Shown here: one piece after another, positions 35,015 through 44,784 of the stretch
Layout: each line of letters starts with the position of its first letter
Position numbering within the stretch: position 1 is the first letter of the stretch
From: Neoluteolibacter marinus
GTDB taxonomy: Bacteria > Verrucomicrobiota > Verrucomicrobiia > Verrucomicrobiales > Akkermansiaceae
Direction of reading: 5' to 3'
DNA length: 64,000 nucleotides
NCBI RefSeq assembly: GCF_014904755.1
Contig: NZ_JACZFQ010000073.1
Location: 62,001-126,000, forward strand
The notes under the pieces: generated by a model
What the model was told of the DNA's origin: nothing
Databases searched by the model: none
Seen by the model: the letters and a program-made list of their open reading frames with translations, nothing else
Program-made: the position numbers and the translations under genes

Positions 35015-35698
35015 TCACAGTTCCCCGTGATCCAGGTGGCGCCATTCGCCGGGTCCGAGATCGGGAGGCAGCCTGAAGGGGCCGATCTGTTCGCGGTGCA
35101 GCTTCACCACCCGGTTGCCGGTGCGGTGGAACATCCGCTTGATCTGATGGTAGCGACCTTCGTGGAGGGTCAGCCTTGCCAAATTTTCGCCGAGAATTTC
35201 GAGCAAGACGGGACGGGTCACCAGGTCCTCGGTGTGGAAGTGGAAGCCTGCGGCGAAGGCGGCGACCGCATCGGGTGGGATCGGGTCGCGGGTTTCGACC
35301 AGGTAGACCTTCGGTACCTTGCGCTCCGGGTTCATGAGCTGTTTCGACCAGCGGCCGTCGTTGGTCAGGAGCATCAGCCCGGAGGTGTTGCGGTCGAGCC
35401 GGCCGACCAGGTGCAGGGTGTGCCGGTCGGGATCGTCAATCAGGTCAATGACCGTCGGATGTTCCGCATCGGAGGTGGCACTCACCACGCCGACCGGTTT
35501 GTGCAGCATGAGGTGGATTTTGCGTTCGGCGGAACGGATGACCGTGCCGCTCCATTCGACCCGCATGAAACGGTCGACCTCGTGGTCGATGCGGCGCGAG
35601 ACCCGGCCATCCACCGTGACCGTGCCGGAGACGATCGCGGCCCGGGCCCGGGTCCGGCCCATCGACTCGTGCTTCGCGAGGAGGCGGTCGAGTTTCAT
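35015..35698 (-). CDS. rsuA: RsuA-family 16S rRNA pseudouridine synthase
   Basis: 227 residues. An S4-like RNA-binding N-terminus (MKLDRLLAKHESMGRTRAR) precedes the synthase domain; the catalytic Asp is in GRLDRNTSGLMLLTND and the C-terminal EGRYHQIKRMFHRTGNRV is typical of the RsuA/RluE/RluF group. It isomerises a uridine (U516 in E. coli 16S rRNA) to pseudouridine. Its ATG overlaps the end of the methyltransferase gene by 4 nt (ATGA), so the two are translationally coupled. Confidence 0.88.
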   Translation of the reverse strand: MKLDRLLAKHESMGRTRARAAIVSGTVTVDGRVSRRIDHEVDRFMRVEWSGTVIRSAERKIHLMLHKPVGVVSATSDAEHPTVIDLIDDPDRHTLHLVGRLDRNTSGLMLLTNDGRWSKQLMNPERKVPKVYLVETRDPIPPDAVAAFAAGFHFHTEDLVTRPVLLEILGENLARLTLHEGRYHQIKRMFHRTGNRVVKLHREQIGPFRLPPDLGPGEWRHLDHGEL

Positions 35699-36288
35699 TT
35701 CCGTTGCGCGACGATGACGACGTGGTTCTCCGGATACTGGTCGTATTCGACGTGGCGGCAGTTGCAGCCGCAGTCATCGAGGATGCGGACAAAGGCTTCG
35801 ACGCCCAGGGTGCTGTATTCGAAATCGTGACCTTGGAAGGAGCCGCTGATCTCACCCGCATCGCCTCCTCCGCAGGTGAATAGCAGGACGCCGCCGGGTG
35901 TCAGGCCGGCACACAGTTTTTGCAGGACCGGCTCTTGTGAATGGAGTGGCAGATGGAAGGTGCTGTCCCAGGCGGAGATGAAGTCGAACGGTCGCGGCAG
36001 GGTCCAGTCGCAGATGTCGGCGACGTGGTAAGTGGCACCGGGGTCGCGTTGCCGGGCCAGTTCGATCATCCGGGATGAAATGTCCACGCCGTGGACTTCG
36101 AAGCCATGGGCGAGCAGTCGCCGGATGAAGCGCCCGTGGCTGCCGCAGCCGACATCGAGGGCGTGTCCCTGGGCGGGAGCGAAGCGCAGGGCGCGCTCGA
36201 GGCCGGGCATGCCGTAGTTCTCGTGGGTGTTTTCCTGCCACCACTTCGCGATCGCGTCGTAGCGGCGTCCGGTGTCGGCGGGCTCCAT
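35695..36288 (-). CDS. SAM-dependent methyltransferase
   Basis: 197 residues from the ATG at 36288; an ATG at 36300 is also possible. Motif I is ALDVGCGSHGRF, with VHGVDISSRMIELAR and FISAWDSTFHLPL following, a class I methyltransferase fold. Substrate is unknown. It is coupled to rsuA by a 4-nt overlap, and begins ~20 nt after the stop of the large LamG gene upstream. Small-molecule or rRNA targets are both possible. Confidence 0.78.
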   Translation of the reverse strand: MEPADTGRRYDAIAKWWQENTHENYGMPGLERALRFAPAQGHALDVGCGSHGRFIRRLLAHGFEVHGVDISSRMIELARQRDPGATYHVADICDWTLPRPFDFISAWDSTFHLPLHSQEPVLQKLCAGLTPGGVLLFTCGGGDAGEISGSFQGHDFEYSTLGVEAFVRILDDCGCNCRHVEYDQYPENHVVIVAQRK

Positions 36289-36307
36289 GGGCGGGAGCAT
36301 CCCGCGA

Positions 36308-39300
36308 TCACTCGCGGACGTCGAGACGCATGAAGCCCTGGCCGTTCGCGAAGGTGTCGAGCGAAACCTTGGCGGCGCGGGTTTCAATGGACCCGTCGGT
36401 GGAGATCAGCACGTCCGTCACGCCGGCATCCGACCACGCGCCGAGGTTCTCCGACCACCATCCGCTGACCGTGAGGTCGGTGGCGGCGAGGCTGCGGGTA
36501 TAGGTCAGCACCAGGAAGCCGCCGTCGCTGGTGGCCGAAGGACGGGCGGACGGCGGGGTGGGGAGATTCGGGTCGGTGCCGAGGGCCCGTTCGATGATGT
36601 TGGACAGCGTGTCGCCGTCCGGGTCCTGGTCGTCGGCGGCATCGCCAGTGGCGAGGATGCTGCCGAACTCCTGCTGACGCCAGATTGCCGCGGGAGACGT
36701 CTCAGTGGCATTCAGGCCGGTGAAACTGGCCGTGACCACCTGCCCGGCAATGCGCGAGGTGACGGCGAGTCCGGCCAAGGGCGACGCTGCGAGCTGGATC
36801 GTGTGGGAGCCGAGGGGGATCCAATCGCCGTCCGCGGTGGGTCCGGTCGAGTAGAGGGCGGTGAAAGAGTCTCCGGCTCTGACCAACTTGAGCCAGACCG
36901 GCACGGCAATGGGAATCGTGCTGCCGGTTTGCCCGGAGGTACCGCCGCTCGTGTCGCGATGAATGAACCGCAGGCCGGCGGATTGATCGACGACGAGGCC
37001 GACGAAGGCCGAGTCCGCGGCGGTCGATTCGCGGAACATCAAACCGGCTCGAGCATTGACGGGCAGGACTGTGAGTCGGGCGACCAGGGTTTTGTCACCC
37101 GCTTGCACCGAGTTGACGAACTGGAACTGGTCGCTGGTGCCGCCGATGTCGAGGCCGCCGCCGGTGACCGTGAAAACCCCGTCGCCGGCCGCCGAGTATC
37201 CGGAGTAGCCGTCGCTCGCCGGTTGTCCGATGTCCGCGGCTGCCCACGGTGCCGGCAGTGGCTGGGCGAGAGCAGCGGCCTGGCTGTCGGACACGGCGTA
37301 GTTGAAGATCTTCAGTTCATCGATGGCGCCATCGAAGAACGAACCTCCGAAGAGCGTACTACCGACACGGATGCCGCCCGGGGCATCGCGCAGGGACGTC
37401 GACCCGGTGGCGCTGCCCTGCAGGGCTCCGTTGACGTAGAGCTTCATCGCGCCGGTGGCATTCACGCGGGTGGCGACGACGTGGTGCCAGTTGCCGTCGT
37501 TGATGTTGGTGGTCGATTCGATGGTGGTGCCGGCACCGGTGTTGCCGACGCCGAAGGCGGCGTGGTTGCCGACCAGGGAGATCCCCCAGTCGTTCGCGAC
37601 GCCGGGAACATCGGCGTCCACCATCGACTTGCCGGCATACCATTGCCCGCTGCCTCCCACGGCGCTGGTTTTCACCCAATACGCGACGCTGAAGTCGGCG
37701 GTGACGGGCGCGGGGAGCTTTACGAAACTACTGGTGCCGTTCAATTGGACCGCCTGGTTGCCGACCTTGCCGGGAGCATAGGTGACACCCATTCCGTCGC
37801 CATGGTTGCCGAAGAGCGTGGCATCGCGGGTGGTGCCGTCGAAGGCATAGCTGGCGACGAGCGATTGCCCGGTGTTGGCGAGGCGGGAGATCTCCTGCGG
37901 ACCGAGGACCTTGTTGTAGAGACGCGCCTCGTCGATGGAACCGTTGAGGAATCCCGTGGTGCCGTTGATGCTGCCAAGACGGAAGAAGGCGGGGGCGCTG
38001 CGAGCGCCTGCAGGACCGGTCCCGGATGCGCGGAGGATGCCATCAACATAAAGGCTCATCGCCCCGGTGTCGGTGTTGAGGGTCGCGGCGAGATGGTGCC
38101 AATTCCCGTCGTTGATTGCGTTGGACGACGTGAGGGTGAGGTCGGCGGCACCGACACCGAAGGCTGCCTTGTTGCCGACCAGGGCCAGGCCGAAGTCCCT
38201 GGCCACGCCGGGGACCTCACCGTCGATGATGCCCATGCCGTTGTACCACTGCGTGCCGCCGGCCGTGGCGGTGGTCTTCACCCAGCAGGCGAGGGAGAAG
38301 TTCCGCTCCACCATGGCCGGGACGCGGATCGAGCCGTTGCTGCCATTGAAAGTGGCCGCCAGGCCGTCGACCCGGCCGGCGGTGTAGCTCACGCCGCCGC
38401 TGGTGGTGCCGTGGAAGTTGCGGCCGCTGAAGTCGCGCGGGTTGCCCTCCAGCTTGTAGTTCGCGACCAGCCCGTCACTCATCACCCCGGGAGTAACGTC
38501 GTCGAACATCCATTCCAGGTTGAAGGCGTTCAAGTCGTCGGTGTACTGCCCGATGTTGGTGTTCGGTCCCGTCGCGTTGTTGCCGCCGTTGACGTCGATG
38601 ACCATGTTGGTGGCGTTGCGATTGCCCATCTTCCAGTAGGCGGCACCACTGGCACCGGGAAAGATCCGCCACTGCTGGTTCGCGTTGTTCGGATACTCCT
38701 CCCAGGTGCCGACGTTGGCGCCGACGTCGATCGACCAGTCGATGACCTCGAGTGCCTTGCCGCTGGCGACGTTGACGAACTTCCAATAGCCGCCTTCAAC
38801 GTATTTGGCGGTCCACTTCTGAAGGTCGCTGCCGTTGGCGGGGTTCTGGCGCACGTTGGCGCCCTGGCCCGGTGCGGGATTGCCGCTGTCCGCTTCCATC
38901 AGCATTTGGCTGAGGCGCGAGCGGATCTGATAGACGTGGCCGTCCTTGACCGGACAGGCCCACATCGGGTGGCTGTCGGTCCACCATTCATCGAAGTCGG
39001 AGATCCCGTCGCCATCGGTGTCGCCGCCCACCTTGAGCGCGGTGGTCCCGGACTTGTAGCGTTCCCATTCGTCGGGCATCCCGTCGCCGTCCCCGTCCTG
39101 GCCGCCCATGTCCATCCGCATTGCCCGCAGGATGCGGCCGATGCGGTAGCGGGCGTTGGGATTGTCCTCGTTGCCGTAGTTGAAGCCGTAGGGGTAGTAG
39201 TGGACGCCCGACTTGTAGATCTCCGCACGCGGGCCGTCGAAGAGCTTGACGTAGCGCTTCAGGGCAGGGCCGTTCCAGACATTGCCACCGCCGAACCGGT

Positions 39301-39646
39301 CTTCCCACTGGGTGGTGGTCCCGCTGCCGAGGTAGTGGGCGATTTCATGGATGGCGACCTGGGTGCTGATCGATCCGCCGAAGCCGAGCTCGCCGTTGTA
39401 GTTGGCCTGGGCGGTCGGAATGCCGGAGTGGTAGATGACGTTGATGTCGACGTCGATGTTGCTCGTAGCGTTGTAGGCGGCCACCGCCTCGTCCATGACC
39501 TGGGTGATCTGGGCGCGCTTGCCCTCATCCTCGAGGTAGCTGATATGGTAGGTCAGCGCATTTCCCGCCAGGTGGCTGCTGCACCAGATCAGCGTGGCCA
39601 GTTTGAAAGGGTTGCGGAGGGCGGTTTGGGCGGACCGGAAGATCAT
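36308..39646 (-). CDS. Secreted zincin/ricin-type lectin/LamG multidomain protein
   Basis: 1112 residues with a signal peptide (ATLIWCSSHLAGNA). Residues ~60-150 contain HEIAHYLGSG, a zincin-like HExxH helix without the usual third histidine. Thrombospondin-3/EF-type calcium repeats follow (DGDGDGMPDEWE, DTDGDGISDFDEW). Then comes a ricin-type beta-trefoil (~240-385; IRSRLSQMLMEAD, SDLQKWTA, NQQWRIFP), two LamG/concanavalin-like domains (~400-560 and ~590-755; both with INDGNWHH and IDE), a further beta domain, and a C-terminal module ending FMRLDVRE. It is likely an extracellular glycan-binding protease or adhesin; whether the zinc site is active is unclear. Confidence 0.78.
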   Translation of the reverse strand: MIFRSAQTALRNPFKLATLIWCSSHLAGNALTYHISYLEDEGKRAQITQVMDEAVAAYNATSNIDVDINVIYHSGIPTAQANYNGELGFGGSISTQVAIHEIAHYLGSGTTTQWEDRFGGGNVWNGPALKRYVKLFDGPRAEIYKSGVHYYPYGFNYGNEDNPNARYRIGRILRAMRMDMGGQDGDGDGMPDEWERYKSGTTALKVGGDTDGDGISDFDEWWTDSHPMWACPVKDGHVYQIRSRLSQMLMEADSGNPAPGQGANVRQNPANGSDLQKWTAKYVEGGYWKFVNVASGKALEVIDWSIDVGANVGTWEEYPNNANQQWRIFPGASGAAYWKMGNRNATNMVIDVNGGNNATGPNTNIGQYTDDLNAFNLEWMFDDVTPGVMSDGLVANYKLEGNPRDFSGRNFHGTTSGGVSYTAGRVDGLAATFNGSNGSIRVPAMVERNFSLACWVKTTATAGGTQWYNGMGIIDGEVPGVARDFGLALVGNKAAFGVGAADLTLTSSNAINDGNWHHLAATLNTDTGAMSLYVDGILRASGTGPAGARSAPAFFRLGSINGTTGFLNGSIDEARLYNKVLGPQEISRLANTGQSLVASYAFDGTTRDATLFGNHGDGMGVTYAPGKVGNQAVQLNGTSSFVKLPAPVTADFSVAYWVKTSAVGGSGQWYAGKSMVDADVPGVANDWGISLVGNHAAFGVGNTGAGTTIESTTNINDGNWHHVVATRVNATGAMKLYVNGALQGSATGSTSLRDAPGGIRVGSTLFGGSFFDGAIDELKIFNYAVSDSQAAALAQPLPAPWAAADIGQPASDGYSGYSAAGDGVFTVTGGGLDIGGTSDQFQFVNSVQAGDKTLVARLTVLPVNARAGLMFRESTAADSAFVGLVVDQSAGLRFIHRDTSGGTSGQTGSTIPIAVPVWLKLVRAGDSFTALYSTGPTADGDWIPLGSHTIQLAASPLAGLAVTSRIAGQVVTASFTGLNATETSPAAIWRQQEFGSILATGDAADDQDPDGDTLSNIIERALGTDPNLPTPPSARPSATSDGGFLVLTYTRSLAATDLTVSGWWSENLGAWSDAGVTDVLISTDGSIETRAAKVSLDTFANGQGFMRLDVRE

Positions 39647-39861
39647 GATTTGTCTATGCGAACAGGTTTGCTTGGTCCGTCGCGGGCAAGCGGCTGCGCG
39701 AAGGGGGTGGCGTTCGACGCGCTTGGGTTGCCCTCAATGTCCGCTGGAAGCCGCTTGGAACAAGCGGGAAAACACCCCCGGGCGCGGGATTGGCCGCCTT
39801 GTTGCCAAATTCCGCAGCCTCCTTGAAATCGCCCATCCCAGCCCTGCCGGGAGACGCTCTA

Positions 39862-40521
39862 TCAGCGGGGGGCGACGCGGAAACTCCTCAACCGGGGCCG
39901 CTTCGTCTTGGAGTCGACGAAGGTGACGAAGAGGTGCCGCTGGCCGCCGGCGAAACGCACCATGGTCTCGGCTGCCGTGCGCCACTTCTCTCCGCTTTGG
40001 AACTGGAAGGCGAGCCCCGCCATGTTGAAGTCGTCACGCTTGGCCGGGCGGGCAAGCGGGTAGGACTTGCCCGCCGGGAGAAGGCCCCGGTGCTCGCCGA
40101 TGACGAAGCGGATGTCCTTCTGATAGAGATTCACCACCAGGCACCCGTCGTCCGGAAAGCCCTTGGGCGAGTGATCCAGCACCAGCGCGCGATAGGGCGG
40201 GGCGCCGGCTTCCTCGCCGGGGACGAAAATCAACAGGAGGTCGGACAGGCCGGAAGGGATCTTCGCGGTGACTGCGGGTGAAGGATCCCCGGCCGACGCG
40301 TAAAATCCGAGCTTCGCTCCGTCGGCGGCCAGGACCACGGGATTGGACGGGGTGTCGATCGGCAGCGGGCAATCGACAATCGCTCCGTCGGCGCCGTTTG
40401 CGACGAACTTTTCGGGCGCATCCTTGGCCCGGTTGAGGCACAGGATGCGGCAGGTCACGGTGGTGCCTTCGGCGTGAAGGTTGCCCGCCAGGAGCAGCAA
40501 AAGGAGATATGGTCGGATCAT
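39862..40521 (-). CDS. Secreted protein of unknown function next to pseudopilin gene
   Basis: 219 residues from the ATG at 40521 (MIRPYLLLLLLAGNLHAEG), which gives a clean signal peptide. The mature part looks beta-rich with two conserved-looking cysteines near the N-terminus (CRILCLNRA). No family is recognised. It begins 15 bp after the stop of the giant pseudopilin gene and is presumably co-transcribed with it; small secreted genes of this type accompany Verrucomicrobial pilin cassettes. Confidence 0.6.
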   Translation of the reverse strand: MIRPYLLLLLLAGNLHAEGTTVTCRILCLNRAKDAPEKFVANGADGAIVDCPLPIDTPSNPVVLAADGAKLGFYASAGDPSPAVTAKIPSGLSDLLLIFVPGEEAGAPPYRALVLDHSPKGFPDDGCLVVNLYQKDIRFVIGEHRGLLPAGKSYPLARPAKRDDFNMAGLAFQFQSGEKWRTAAETMVRFAGGQRHLFVTFVDSKTKRPRLRSFRVAPR

Positions 40522-40536
40522 GGGTTGGGCTACCAT

Positions 40537-43500
40537 TCAGATTTCCTCGGGCGAAAGCCAGCGGAAGGAGGTGATTTCGAATCGACGGCCGAAGGTCCGG
40601 TTCGCGTCGCGGGTGAGATCCCCCGGGTCGGTGGTGGCCTTATCGGCGACGTCGAGGAATTCGGGGAAGCGTTGCACGACGGCCTCGCACCAGGCGCGGG
40701 CCTGGACGCTGCCATCGTTCGAAAGCGCATCCCCGTAGGCGCGGATCACGAAGGTGTCCGAGCGCACCGTGGCGGCATTTCCGAGGACCCCGAGGATGTC
40801 CGCTTGGGTCAGGTAGCCGGGGGCACCCTGGGCGCTGGGACCGGCCAGGGCGTCGGGGTTGGTGAGTTCCAGTTCGGAGAGTTGACTACTATCGATATCG
40901 TAGCCGCCGATTTCGGCGTCCTCGTTGAGGTCGGCGCGATCGATCGCGACCTGCAGGGCTCCTGCCAGCGTGTTCTCGCCGGCGCTGCCGAGCTGGCGGT
41001 TGACGAATTCTCCCATCGAGAGGAAGGGACCGCGCTCCCTGACCTGGATCACGATCTCCTCGGCGAGCCGCGTCAGTTCCTTCTCGGTCAGGTCGCGCGG
41101 GCCGTGCCAGAAGGCGTCGGGTTCACCGGCCTCGGGCTGGCTGTTCGGCAGGCGGAACCTGGAAAAGCGGGCACCCTTGGCGTCATCGGCTGCCTTGAGG
41201 TCGTCGAGGGATTCGGAAACGGCATTGGAACCGCCGAGGGGGATCTGGGAGACCTCGGCTTGATCTCCGGTCATCGAAGAGAGCATCGCCTTCCAGGCCT
41301 CGACCGAGGTGGAATTGACGTTGAACGCACCTTGCTCGAGCAGATAGGCGGCGGCGTGGCGGTAACCCTTGCTGCCGGTGAGATCCGCCACCGCATCCTC
41401 CGTGTTCGCGCCGTCGGCGAGGTGGGCGACGAGCCGCGGGTCGATCAGCGGATCGGCACTTTCAAAGAAGTCACGGGAAATCGATTCGGTGGTCTCACCG
41501 TCGCCGAAGGCTCCGCCACGGGTCTGGAGACCCGAGCAGAAGTAACCGTCGAACAGCACGCTGTTGAGGAGATAGGAGTGGTCGACCAGCGTGCCGCTGG
41601 TGCCCGTCGCGACGATGGCCGAACTCGCCATCATCGGATGGGCGTAGGAGCTGCCGATCGGCGCGGTGAAACGGGGCGGATAGTAGCCCGCGGCGAGGTT
41701 GGACCCGTTGAGGGAGACCGGGCTCTGCGCGGGGCCGAGCGGGATTTCAAAAAGGGTGCCGAAGCGGCGGCCGTTGAAAACGGTGTGGCCGGTGATGAAG
41801 TTGCCGCGATCCGTTCCGGGCTGGATGTCGATGACCTCATCGGTGTGGCCGGGGAGGACGGTGAGGTTGATTTCGTGGGCGTGATGGGAGGGGTGGTCAC
41901 TGACCACCTTCTGGGTGCTCACGACCCCGGTGTGGTTGTGGAAGACCCAGGGCTTCGCGGGGTAGGAACCGTCGTCTAGCGAACTGTCGAAGCCGCCGTG
42001 GGTGGTTTTCGCGTAGGCGCTGAAGAGGGCGAAGGGCTTGGGGTTGACGTAGTCCTTGAGCGGGGTGGTGGAATGGTCGTGCATCTGCATCGTGCCGACG
42101 GTGCCATCCTTGGGGTAGCGGAGGGTGCCATTGGGCCCCAGCAGGGTGGTTTGGAGGCCGTTTGTGGTTTCGTAGTCGAAGTCGGTCACCGTGGTGCGGG
42201 CCGCGGGGTCGCGGTTGAAACGCTCCAGGGTCATCTCGACCGTGAACCGCTTGTCCCTCAGCGACGGATCGGGAAGCGGGGCGAAGACGACGTGGATTTG
42301 GTCCTGGCGGCGGAGCGCGATGCAGCCGCCGCGATGGTGATCCTTGCCATTCTCTCGCTCGTAGTCGGTCACCCGGTAACCGGATGGCGCGAACCAGTCG
42401 AGGTCGTAGCCGATGCCGTCGCCGCGCCAGCCCGGCGTCGCGCGGATCTGCGAGGTATCGACGAAGGCCCCGCCGTTGCGGCCCTCGGTTTCGTTCTCGT
42501 TCCGCCAGTCGAAGAAATACGCCTGGCTGCCGGCTTCGGAGGCCCAGGTGAGGTTGGGCGGGATGTAGGGCGAGAAGACCTTCACCTCTCCCGGGAGCAT
42601 CCGGATCGGCGTGCCGGTCGGGGCCCCGGAGGCGCTCTTGCCGGCCAGGGTGATGCCGAAGCGCTTGGTCTGGCCGCCTTGCTCGGTGGGTGCGAACATC
42701 CGGCCGAGAGGAACGAGGCCCCTGGACTGGGCGACGCCGTTGCGGAAGATCTGCAGCGAGAACGGGGGGTTCACGAACTCCACCTTCAGGTTCGAGAACT
42801 CGATCGCGACGTTGTACGGGTTATGCAGCGTGACCACCGGGGTGTAGAGGAGATGCAAGAGGTAGTCGTAGGAGGATCCCCGCATCGTGTCGCCCCACGG
42901 GCCGTGAAGCTGGGACGAGGTCTCGGTCGGGGATTGGCCGCGGGGATAGTTGTAGATATCCCGTGCCAACAGGCTGAAGACCATCTGGACCTTGGCGATG
43001 GCCGGCATCAGCACCGGTCCGGAGGGCGTGCGGGTCGTGGGCTCGGCGGCGCCGCGGGCGTTCGGAATCACCGCGCTCCAGTCGGTGGGTGCCGTCGCGC
43101 GCACGGTCGGGAGTCCGTCACTCGATGTCAGGTAAGGACGTCTCCGGGCGTCGTTCCGCTGATAGAGGTCGGCGAACTCGAGGAGCTGGTTCCAAGCCGG
43201 GTCCGACGGCACGTTGAGGCCGTAGGTCGACTGGTAGATGCCTTTCCTGTCGAAGGTCGATGGCAACGAAGCCATGCCGGCAAGGAGGTTGATGTCTTCC
43301 TTGAGACCGCCGGTGGTGACCCGCGTCATCAGTCCGGTGGAATGGGCGGTGACGTCGTGGAACCTCGGTCCGGTGCCACGCGGCTTGATTTCGTGGCCGA
43401 GCTCCGATTCGCCGAGGCTGACCATCCGCGCGACCAGCGACCGGCCCTCGCTGGTGTTCAGGTCGAAATCTTCCCGCGGCCGGGTTTCAAGGCCGTCGAT

Positions 43501-44181
43501 GCGGTCGGTTCCCGGGCTTTGCCCGGCGCCCAGGGAAAAGGAGCGGGCGGCAAGGCTGTCTTCGCGGGTGGCGTGGCCGAGATTGACGCGGGCCTTCACC
43601 CCTTCGTCGAAGACCACGTAAGAAAAGCTGCCTCCCGTCGATTTCGGGGACGGCCGGTCGATCATCACCGCGCTCGCGCGAACCTCGCTCGCAGGGTTCC
43701 CGGTGGTTTCCCTCGACAGTAGCACCGGACCGTCGGGTGCCGCCGAGCGGGCGAAGTCCTGTTCTTCGGTGGCGGACGGTTCGCCGTGGGACACCAGCCA
43801 TTTCCGGAAGTCTCCCGCCTTTGCAGCGTCGGTCTGGTCGGATTCGGAATCCGGCGAATTCGGATCGAGCGCCCGCGAGTTCCAGATTCCGGCGAGATGC
43901 GGCTGGGGAAGGTCTTCACCCAGGCTGCCGGACGTGGCACTGATCCTCGTGTCGGGGCCGGCGTGTTTCTGGAGGTCCCCGATGGCGAGTTGCAAGGCCA
44001 GCCGGGCATTCGTGCGGGCGGTCGCCATCGCATCCCCGTGGCGGGAGGAGCGCAATTCGATCGATGCCAAGCCAAGCAGCCCCACTGCCAGCAAGGTCAG
44101 GAGAACCATCAGTGACAGCGTGATGACGAGGGCGAAGCCGTGGCGATGACGTCGACGGGATCGACAGGGCGGGATGTTCAT
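40537..44181 (-). CDS. Giant pseudopilin, Verru_Chthon cassette protein A type
   Basis: 1214 residues from the ATG at 44181. The N-terminus is a prepilin-like leader: a basic stretch (CRSRRRHRHG) then FALVITLSLMVLLTLLAVGLLG, so a prepilin peptidase could cut after the glycine. The remaining ~1170 residues are a large exported region, far longer than ordinary pilins, as in the Verru_Chthon cassette A family found in multigene sets with other pseudopilins. The C-terminal part (SMGEFVNRQL, LTQADILGVLGNAATVRSDTF) fits the family end. Here it has only one companion gene rather than the full A-D set. Confidence 0.8.
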   Translation of the reverse strand: MNIPPCRSRRRHRHGFALVITLSLMVLLTLLAVGLLGLASIELRSSRHGDAMATARTNARLALQLAIGDLQKHAGPDTRISATSGSLGEDLPQPHLAGIWNSRALDPNSPDSESDQTDAAKAGDFRKWLVSHGEPSATEEQDFARSAAPDGPVLLSRETTGNPASEVRASAVMIDRPSPKSTGGSFSYVVFDEGVKARVNLGHATREDSLAARSFSLGAGQSPGTDRIDGLETRPREDFDLNTSEGRSLVARMVSLGESELGHEIKPRGTGPRFHDVTAHSTGLMTRVTTGGLKEDINLLAGMASLPSTFDRKGIYQSTYGLNVPSDPAWNQLLEFADLYQRNDARRRPYLTSSDGLPTVRATAPTDWSAVIPNARGAAEPTTRTPSGPVLMPAIAKVQMVFSLLARDIYNYPRGQSPTETSSQLHGPWGDTMRGSSYDYLLHLLYTPVVTLHNPYNVAIEFSNLKVEFVNPPFSLQIFRNGVAQSRGLVPLGRMFAPTEQGGQTKRFGITLAGKSASGAPTGTPIRMLPGEVKVFSPYIPPNLTWASEAGSQAYFFDWRNENETEGRNGGAFVDTSQIRATPGWRGDGIGYDLDWFAPSGYRVTDYERENGKDHHRGGCIALRRQDQIHVVFAPLPDPSLRDKRFTVEMTLERFNRDPAARTTVTDFDYETTNGLQTTLLGPNGTLRYPKDGTVGTMQMHDHSTTPLKDYVNPKPFALFSAYAKTTHGGFDSSLDDGSYPAKPWVFHNHTGVVSTQKVVSDHPSHHAHEINLTVLPGHTDEVIDIQPGTDRGNFITGHTVFNGRRFGTLFEIPLGPAQSPVSLNGSNLAAGYYPPRFTAPIGSSYAHPMMASSAIVATGTSGTLVDHSYLLNSVLFDGYFCSGLQTRGGAFGDGETTESISRDFFESADPLIDPRLVAHLADGANTEDAVADLTGSKGYRHAAAYLLEQGAFNVNSTSVEAWKAMLSSMTGDQAEVSQIPLGGSNAVSESLDDLKAADDAKGARFSRFRLPNSQPEAGEPDAFWHGPRDLTEKELTRLAEEIVIQVRERGPFLSMGEFVNRQLGSAGENTLAGALQVAIDRADLNEDAEIGGYDIDSSQLSELELTNPDALAGPSAQGAPGYLTQADILGVLGNAATVRSDTFVIRAYGDALSNDGSVQARAWCEAVVQRFPEFLDVADKATTDPGDLTRDANRTFGRRFEITSFRWLSPEEI

Positions 44182-44522
44182 GGGTTTCCAAGGACTCTCC
44201 GCAAGCTGGGTCGGGCCCATATTCCGGAGATTTTCGGGGATCGGGTTTTGTCGCGTGACCGGGGACCAGGCGGACCCGCGCGATAAGATCGCGTCGAGCC
44301 CGCCGAGGAACCGGCCGGCCGGCTGTGGGCAATTGCGAGGAATGCCTTGACCAGCCTTGATGAATCTACGGTTCCGTCCCTCTCGATCATAGTCCCCAAA
44401 GCGGGGACAAGGCCGTGCGGAGGTGGGGCAAGTGGGGCTTGGGCAATCAAGGGAGCAACCCGCTAGAGGCTTGCCATTTCCCTGCCCGGGGTCCAACAAG
44501 TGGTCGCCCTCCGAGGCGATCC
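44182..44522. other. 341-bp non-coding region upstream of the pseudopilin gene
   Basis: No supported gene. It should hold the promoter of the minus-strand pseudopilin operon. The long open frame on the minus strand continues through part of it but without recognisable protein sequence. It ends at the tRNA fragment that marks the island border. Confidence 0.5.
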
Positions 44523-44560
<38 letters not shown>

Positions 44561-44784
44561 GTTCGCCAAATTGAGCCGCGATCGTAGGCGCACGTAGGCA
44601 ATTCTCGCGCGGGTGACTCCAGTTGCAGCGTCCCAAAACGCCCAGGTAGGAGCCCCGGGTAGTCAACGCGGGTAGTCTAGCCGAAGGCGTCCATACGTTG
44701 CATGCAACGGAACCGGACGACCGCGTTCCCAATAACCTCCCTGCACTCCGGCGAGGGGTTTTTCCTCCACATCCGTTAACCATG
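44561..44784. other. Island-border non-coding region with short repeats and a palindrome
   Basis: About 220 bp without a supported gene. It contains CGTAGGC twice (near 44585 and 44597), GGGTAGTC twice (near 44658 and 44670) and a perfect 14-nt palindrome CGTTGCATGCAACG (44696-44709). Such short direct repeats next to a truncated tRNA are compatible with integrase arm-binding sites, but no integrase gene is present in the window. Confidence 0.4.

Noticed and set aside
36272-39826. A >1100-codon open frame on the plus strand
   Set aside because: Antisense to the zincin/LamG gene; low-complexity Gly/Val/Asp/Arg composition of a GC-rich shadow frame, no domain.
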